Assembly: GCA_934281565.1 (NCBI GenBank)
Contig: CAKQXI010000063.1
Location: 1-11,650, forward strand
Direction of reading: 5' to 3'
Source: an uncultured Prevotella sp.
GTDB taxonomy: Bacteria > Bacteroidota > Bacteroidia > Bacteroidales > Bacteroidaceae
DNA length: 11,650 nucleotides
Below the pieces are notes generated by a model, which was given only the letters and a program-made list of their open reading frames with translations, was not told where the DNA came from and did not search any database. This document shows positions 7,593 through 11,650 of this stretch, piece by piece. Made by a program: the position numbers and the translations under genes. Positions within the stretch are counted from its first letter, which is position 1, and the number at the start of each line of letters is the position of its first letter.

Positions 7593-7624
7593 CAAAGGTA
7601 ATCATTTATTAGGAAAGTGCCAAA
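7593..7624 (-). promoter_or_regulatory. trmD: trmD promoter, full Bacteroidales consensus
   Basis: On the minus strand TTTG (7624-7621), a 20-nt spacer and TACCTTTG (7600-7593) reproduce the TTTG-N19-21-TAnnTTTG consensus exactly. Only 8 nt separate the final G from the ATG at 7584, so transcription should begin about 4-6 nt before the start codon. This decides the trmD start and implies a nearly leaderless message. Confidence 0.8.
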
Positions 7625-7661
7625 TATTTTAGAGTTTTATTTTCTATAAATATACAACAAA

Positions 7662-7700
7662 TTTATCAATAATATGGAAATATGATGTCAAATTGATAAA
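7662..7700. repeat. 9-bp inverted repeat in the trmD-acnA divergent region
   Basis: TTTATCAAT (7662-7670) and ATTGATAAA (7692-7700) are perfect complements 21 nt apart, centre to centre 30 bp, about three helical turns. They sit between the trmD and aconitase promoters. A pair of regulator half-sites is possible, but the whole 183 nt between the two genes is very AT-rich, where chance dyads are common. Confidence 0.3.
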
Positions 7701-7712
7701 AATATAGAGAAT

Positions 7713-7746
7713 ATTGCAACGATTTGCAGAATATTTCGTATATTTG
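7713..7746 (+). promoter_or_regulatory. acnA: acnA promoter
   Basis: TATATTTG (7739-7746), followed by CA, matches TAnnTTTG. ATTG at 7713-7716, 22 nt upstream, is a weak -33 candidate. Predicted start near 7750 gives a leader of about 27 nt to the ATG at 7777. Two self-complementary cores, TTGCAA (7714-7719) and TTTGCAAA (7743-7750), lie about 30 bp apart and overlap these elements. Confidence 0.6.
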
Positions 7747-7776
7747 CAAACAAAATAATTCTAAAAAGTGAATAAG

Positions 7777-10041
7777 ATGATACTGGACATTGAAATGCTG
7801 AGAAGCTTTTATGCTTCGTATTCTGAAAGTGTAAAACAGGCTAAAGTTACCGTGAAACGACCCCTTACTTATGCCGAGAAGGTTCTTTTTGCACATCTTT
7901 TTGATCCATCTGAGCTACGCTCTTATAAAAGAGGTGTGGAGTATGTCGATTTTCGCCCTAATCGTGTAGCGATGCAGGATGCTACGGCGCAAATGGCACT
8001 CTTGCAGTTCATGAATGCTGGTAAGGAGAAAGTAGCTGTGCCTGCTTCAGTACATTGCGATCACTTGATTCGTGCCGATGTGGGAGCTGAGAAAGATCTT
8101 CCAGAGGCTCGTAAGACGAACAAGGAGGTGTACAACTTCCTTAAGTCGGTGTCCCAGAAGTATCATATAGGATTTTGGGGACCCGGTGCAGGCATCATCC
8201 ATCAGGTTGTATTAGAGAATTATGCTTTCCCCGGTGGCATGATGGTTGGTACTGATTCTCATACACCAAATGCTGGTGGACTCGGAATGGTTGCTGTTGG
8301 TGTCGGTGGTGCTGATGCTGTCGATGTATTGACTGGGCAACCTTGGGAGTTGAAGATGCCTCGCCTCATTGGTGTCCATTTGAAAGGCAAGCTCTCTGGT
8401 TGGGCTACACCTAAGGATGTCATCCTTGAGATACTTGGCATACTCACTGTCAAAGGTGGTACGAATGCCATCCTTGAATATTTTGGTGAGGGCCTTGATA
8501 GTATCTCTACCACAGGCAAGGCTACTATTTGTAATATGGGTGCGGAGCTGGGGGCCACTTGCTCCATTTTCCCATTCGACAAGAATGCCGATGAGTATCT
8601 TCGCAAGACGGGTCGTGAGGAAATTGCCGTGCTTGCCCAGCAAAATGCTGCTGAACTGCGTGCTGATGATGAGGTCTTAGCTAATCCGTCCGACTTCTAT
8701 GACCAGATAGTGGAGATAGACCTCTCTAAGGTGGAACCTCACTTGAATGGTCCGTTTACCCCTGATGCTGCGACACCTATCTCTCAGATGAGAGAGAAAG
8801 GACCTGCCAATGACTATCCTATGACGGTGGAAGTGGGATTGGTAGGTAGTTGTACCAATTCCTCTTACCAAGATTTAGCTCGTGCGGCAAGTGTCGCCCG
8901 ACAGGCTTATGAGAAAGGCATCGAGGTCAAGGGACAATTGATTATCAATCCCGGTTCCGAACAAATTCGCTATACGGCGGAGCGTGATGGTATCCTCGAT
9001 GATTTTAAGAAGATAGGTGCTTTGATCATGACAAATGCGTGTGGTCCATGTATAGGACAATGGAAGCGCCATACCGATGACAACACTCGCAAGAATGCTA
9101 TCGTCACCTCGTTCAATCGCAATTTCCGTCGTCGTGCCGATGGCAACCCTAATACATTCGCTTTCATAGGTAGTCCTGAACTTACTGTTGCGCTTACCAT
9201 TGCTGGGCGTTTGGATTTTAATCCTGCCACCGATACTTTGCAGGATAAGGACGGCAATGCTGTGATGCTTGATGCTCCCGTTGGTTCTACGTTCCCTCCC
9301 AAAGGCTTTGCCGTGGAGGACAAAGGCTTTATTGCTCCTTGTGATGACAATGCGGATGTGGAGGTGCAGATAGCTCCTGATAGCAATCGCCTCCAGAAAC
9401 TCTTGCCTTTTGCCCCTTGGGATGGAAAGGATTTTGTGGATATGCCTTTGTTGATCAAGACACAGGGCAAATGTACCACAGACCATATTTCTATGGCTGG
9501 TCCTTGGTTGAGGTTCCGTGGGCATCTGCAGAACATCTCTGACAATCTATTGATGGGTGCCGTGAATGCTTTCAATGGCGAGAGCAACAAGGTGAAGAAC
9601 CAGTTGGATGGTTCTTATTGCGAGGTTTCCACCGCTGCCAAGGCATACAAGGCACAGGGCATCGGCAGTATTGTGGTGGCAGAGGACAACTATGGTGAGG
9701 GTTCTTCCCGTGAGCACGCTGCCATGGAGCCTCGTTTCTTGAATGTAAAGGTTATCCTTGCCAAGAGCTTTGCTCGCATCCACGAGACTAACTTAAAGAA
9801 ACAAGGTATGCTTGCCCTTACTTTCTGTAATAAGGATGATTATGACAAGGTGCAGGAAGACGACCGCATTTCCGTCACAGGCTTGAAGTCTTTCGCCCCC
9901 GGCAGTCATCTTACCGTTACTCTCAAGCACAAGGATGGTTCTACAGATAGCTTCGAGGTAGAACATACCTATAATGATACGCAGATAGCATGGTTTAAGG
10001 CAGGGTCGGCTCTTAATTTTGCTGCGACTCTGAAATCTTAA
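7777..10041 (+). CDS. acnA: aconitate hydratase, mitochondrial-type
   Basis: Aconitase interconverts citrate and isocitrate with a [4Fe-4S] cluster in the cytoplasm. I choose the ATG at 7777 (754 residues, MILDIEMLRSFYASY), which fits the short N-terminus of Bacteroidales homologues; an in-frame GTG at 7768 would add only three residues. Numbered from 7777: substrate loop GTDSHTPNAGGLG (158-170), cluster cysteines C359 (GSCTNSSYQD), C422 and C425 (NACGPCIGQW), KCTTDHIS (565-572) and the swivel-domain active-site segment YGEGSSREHAA (639-649). The C359-C422 spacing of 63 equals that of mitochondrial aconitase, and length and segment order fit that subfamily rather than bacterial AcnA/IRP or AcnB. 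Bacteroides fragilis is known to carry such a mitochondrial-like enzyme. Citrate synthase follows after a 172-nt repeat-rich gap. The symbol acnA follows Bacteroides usage. Confidence 0.96.
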   Translation: MILDIEMLRSFYASYSESVKQAKVTVKRPLTYAEKVLFAHLFDPSELRSYKRGVEYVDFRPNRVAMQDATAQMALLQFMNAGKEKVAVPASVHCDHLIRADVGAEKDLPEARKTNKEVYNFLKSVSQKYHIGFWGPGAGIIHQVVLENYAFPGGMMVGTDSHTPNAGGLGMVAVGVGGADAVDVLTGQPWELKMPRLIGVHLKGKLSGWATPKDVILEILGILTVKGGTNAILEYFGEGLDSISTTGKATICNMGAELGATCSIFPFDKNADEYLRKTGREEIAVLAQQNAAELRADDEVLANPSDFYDQIVEIDLSKVEPHLNGPFTPDAATPISQMREKGPANDYPMTVEVGLVGSCTNSSYQDLARAASVARQAYEKGIEVKGQLIINPGSEQIRYTAERDGILDDFKKIGALIMTNACGPCIGQWKRHTDDNTRKNAIVTSFNRNFRRRADGNPNTFAFIGSPELTVALTIAGRLDFNPATDTLQDKDGNAVMLDAPVGSTFPPKGFAVEDKGFIAPCDDNADVEVQIAPDSNRLQKLLPFAPWDGKDFVDMPLLIKTQGKCTTDHISMAGPWLRFRGHLQNISDNLLMGAVNAFNGESNKVKNQLDGSYCEVSTAAKAYKAQGIGSIVVAEDNYGEGSSREHAAMEPRFLNVKVILAKSFARIHETNLKKQGMLALTFCNKDDYDKVQEDDRISVTGLKSFAPGSHLTVTLKHKDGSTDSFEVEHTYNDTQIAWFKAGSALNFAATLKS

Positions 10042-10056
10042 TGGTAAGGTGGTTGT

Positions 10057-10198
10057 AATGTTGAATGTTGAGTGTTGAATGTTGAATTAGGCTTTCGCCC
10101 TTGTTGAAGAAATAGGTTTAGTATTAACATTAAATAAATTTAACACCCAACATTCAACACTAAATAAATTCAACATTCAACACTCAACATTCAACATT
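10057..10198. repeat. perfect 32-bp inverted repeat between acnA and gltA
   Basis: The left arm (10057-10088) is made of heptads AATGTTG, AATGTTG, AGTGTTG, AATGTTG and AATT. The right arm (10167-10198) is its exact reverse complement, and the spacer is 78 nt. Pairing stops at both ends (T10056 against C10199; A10089 against A10166). Neither arm is followed by a T-run on either strand, so it does not look like an intrinsic terminator. In an acnA-gltA transcript it could form a long, AU-rich stem ending 15 nt before the gltA ATG. Confidence 0.9.
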
Positions 10199-10205
10199 CA
10201 ACATT
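10125..10205 (+). repeat. heptanucleotide array (CAACATT type) abutting gltA
   Basis: The stretch parses without remainder into nine heptads YAACAYY and two 9-nt spacers AAATAAATT, in the order TAACATT, spacer, TAACACC, CAACATT, CAACACT, spacer, CAACATT, CAACACT, then three CAACATT. It is followed by AAAAAAGG and the gltA ATG at 10214. Four heptads of the opposite orientation lie at 10057-10084. A spacer-centred unit repeats at 30-nt distance (10131-10145 and 10161-10175, 14 of 15 identical), which suggests growth by duplication or slippage. Confidence 0.9.
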
Positions 10206-10213
10206 AAAAAAGG

Positions 10214-11560
10214 ATGAATAAGGAATATTTGATATACAAGCTAAGCGATGAGGTAAAGAACTCATGCAAGATAGACAAGGAGGCATTCAAGAAGTTCAAC
10301 GTAAAACGTGGACTTCGTAATGAAGATGGCTCTGGTGTGTTGGTCGGACTGACCAATATCGGAAACGTAGTAGGCTATGAGCGTGACAATGATGGAAAGC
10401 TCGTTCCTACCCAAGGCAAGCTCTATTACCGTGGTTATGAGCTTGACGACCTTGTATCGCCACTTTTGAAAGAAAAACGCTTCGGATTTGAGGAAGTGGC
10501 TTTCCTCTTGCTTTCTGGGCAACTTCCAGACAAGGAAGAACTGCAGTCGTTCAAGGAACTCTTGAACGACAATATGCCTCTTGACCATCGTACGATTACA
10601 CATATCATTGAGCTGGAAGGCTCGAACATCATGAATATCTTGGCTCGTTGTGTGCTCGAGATGTACACTTTCGACCCTAATCCTGATGACATCAGTCGTG
10701 ACAACTTGATGCGCCAGAGCATAGAGCTGATTGCTAAGTTCCCTACGATTATAGCATACGCTTACAACATCTATCGCCACTCCGTGCAAGGCAGGAGTCT
10801 CCATATTCGTCATCCACGTGAGAACCTATCTATCGCGGAGAACTTCCTTTATATGATGAAGCATGAGACCTATTCCGAATTGGATGCTCGTATGCTCGAC
10901 TTGCTCTTGATTATCCAGGCAGAGCATGGTGGTGGTAACAACTCTACCTTTACGGTGCGTGTCACATCTTCCACTCGAACAGATACTTACAGTTCCATTG
11001 CCGCTGGTATCGGTAGCTTGAAAGGTCCGTTGCATGGTGGTGCCAATATCAAGGTCATCAATATGTTCCATCACCTGAAAGAACAAATCAAGGATTGGAA
11101 GAACGTAAAGGAGCTTGATCTTTATCTCACTCGTATGCTCAATAAGGAGGCTTACGACAAGACAGGACTTATCTATGGTATCGGTCATGCCGTATATACG
11201 TTGAGCGACCCACGTGCCGTAGAGTTGAAACGCCTTGCTGGGGAACTTGCCAAGGAGAAAGGGCGTGAGGATGAATATGAGTTCCTGAAGCTCATAGAGC
11301 AAGAGGGTATCAAGATGTTGATGGAACATCGGGGAGGTAGCAAGCCAGCCTGTGCAAACCTTGATTTCTATAGTGGCTTCATTTATGAGATGATAGGTCT
11401 GCCACAAGAGATTTATACCCCAATCTTCGCCATGGCTCGTATCGTGGGTTGGACTGCTCACCGCATCGAGGAACTTAATTTTGAGGGTCGCCGCATCATC
11501 CGTCCTGCTTATAGGAACATCTTAGGTGAATTGGATTATACGCCATTGGACGAAAGATAA
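10214..11560 (+). CDS. gltA: citrate synthase
   Basis: Citrate synthase condenses acetyl-CoA and oxaloacetate to citrate, the entry to the oxidative Krebs branch; its product is the substrate of the aconitase encoded upstream. The protein has 448 residues. The catalytic residues are H238 (AEHGGGNNSTFTVR), H274 (GPLHGGAN) and D384 (CANLDFYSGFIY). The oxaloacetate loop reads YGIGHAVYTLSDPRA (321-335, H325), lacking the Arg of the common GHRVY form; this variant is familiar from gut anaerobes such as Clostridia and Bacteroidales. The N-terminal KRGLRNEDGSGVLVGLTNIGNVVGY (31-55, read as KRGLRNEDGSG and VLVGLTNIGNVVGY) supports the start at 10214, which is preceded directly by AAAAAAGG. I see no convincing promoter in the preceding gap (TAGGTTTA at 10113-10120 is a near miss), so it may depend on read-through from acnA. 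Methylcitrate synthase activity cannot be excluded. Confidence 0.95.
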   Translation: MNKEYLIYKLSDEVKNSCKIDKEAFKKFNVKRGLRNEDGSGVLVGLTNIGNVVGYERDNDGKLVPTQGKLYYRGYELDDLVSPLLKEKRFGFEEVAFLLLSGQLPDKEELQSFKELLNDNMPLDHRTITHIIELEGSNIMNILARCVLEMYTFDPNPDDISRDNLMRQSIELIAKFPTIIAYAYNIYRHSVQGRSLHIRHPRENLSIAENFLYMMKHETYSELDARMLDLLLIIQAEHGGGNNSTFTVRVTSSTRTDTYSSIAAGIGSLKGPLHGGANIKVINMFHHLKEQIKDWKNVKELDLYLTRMLNKEAYDKTGLIYGIGHAVYTLSDPRAVELKRLAGELAKEKGREDEYEFLKLIEQEGIKMLMEHRGGSKPACANLDFYSGFIYEMIGLPQEIYTPIFAMARIVGWTAHRIEELNFEGRRIIRPAYRNILGELDYTPLDER

Positions 11561-11650
11561 ATGATGACTTGGAATTTGTCACTCTTGCCACTCTGCCACC
11601 TGTTTTTATAAAACCCTATACGCGGGCAGGAACTTTTATTTTTATAGTAA
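11561..11650. other. non-coding tail after gltA
   Basis: The only frame starting here (ATG at 11561) stops after 16 codons. The stretch holds three imperfect copies of TGYCACTC (11577-11601), an A/T run TTTTTATAAAA (11603-11613) and a weak CCC/GGG pairing (11614-11626) before a T-rich end. No convincing terminator or gene is seen before the window ends. Confidence 0.5.

Noticed and set aside
7585..7605. Seven-residue N-terminal extension of TrmD (MITFADI)
   Set aside because: The codons overlap the promoter -7 element and TrmD proteins start at MRIDIIT.
7714..7750. TTGCAA and TTTGCAAA palindromes as a paired regulator site at acnA
   Set aside because: The second palindrome is explained by the promoter -7 element plus CA, and the first is a six-base match in AT-rich DNA.
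8875..9525. Long antisense open frame inside acnA (216 codons, minus)
   Set aside because: It lies wholly inside a clear aconitase gene, has no recognisable motif, and other open frames on the same strand overlap it. Same reasoning for 8212-8643, 8970-9590 and 10826-11461 (minus) and 1733-2284 and 3768-4145 (plus).
10113..10120. gltA promoter TAGGTTTA
   Set aside because: Last base of the -7 consensus is wrong and no TTTG is found at the right distance; kept only as a near miss.
10057..10198. Intrinsic terminator of acnA
   Set aside because: The stem is long but AU-rich, has a 78-nt loop, and is not followed by a T-run on either strand.
10057..10205. CRISPR array or MITE
   Set aside because: Units are 7 nt with no unique spacers of CRISPR size. 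The ends show no target-site duplication (TGGTTGT on the left, CAACATT on the right) and the arms are themselves tandem repeats, unlike transposon ends.
11561..11611. Small ORF after gltA (16 codons)
   Set aside because: Too short, starts immediately after the gltA stop, and covers the TGCCACT-like repeats; no sign of coding.
11599..11650. gltA terminator
   Set aside because: CCTG/CAGG and CCC/GGG pairings are short and interrupted; the T-rich tail alone is not enough to call it.

Overview
The window reads as an ordinary chromosomal segment of a Bacteroidales bacterium, most like Prevotella/Segatella. The grounds are protein family variants (mitochondrial-type aconitase, a citrate synthase with a GHAVYTLSDPRA loop, RecJ next to a RecQ), AT-rich leaders with almost no Shine-Dalgarno sequences, and several copies of the Bacteroidales promoter element TAnnTTTG. 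The species is inferred. No phage, IS, CRISPR, tRNA or rRNA was seen.

Layout. Positions 1-3073 (minus strand) hold a recJ-recQ pair; recQ runs off the left edge. Positions 3249-5909 (minus) hold an aminopeptidase P-type metallopeptidase followed 48 nt later by a secreted papain-fold (C1) peptidase, closed by a strong 12-bp hairpin terminator. A 163-nt divergent promoter region, itself nearly palindromic, separates these from a patatin-like phospholipase (6073-6918, plus). That gene converges on and overlaps trmD (minus, 3' end at 6907) by 12 nt. trmD has a full TTTG-N20-TAnnTTTG promoter so close to its ATG that the message should be nearly leaderless. Divergent from trmD lie aconitase (to 10041) and citrate synthase (10214-11560), both plus strand.

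Functions. RecJ (5'-3' ssDNA exonuclease) and RecQ (3'-5' helicase) act together in recombination and fork repair. The two peptidases suggest peptide use or turnover in different compartments. Aconitase and citrate synthase are the first two steps of the oxidative Krebs branch, which anaerobic Bacteroidales use mainly to make 2-oxoglutarate and glutamate. Isocitrate dehydrogenase, the third step, is not between them or within the 90 nt after citrate synthase.

The most unusual stretch is the 172-nt gap between aconitase and citrate synthase. It is largely built from a 7-bp unit (CAACATT and variants), in opposite orientations on its two sides, giving a perfect 32-bp inverted repeat with a 78-nt spacer. 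The repeat array ends 8 nt before the citrate synthase ATG. I see no clear new multi-gene system here; the worthwhile observations are regulatory and architectural.
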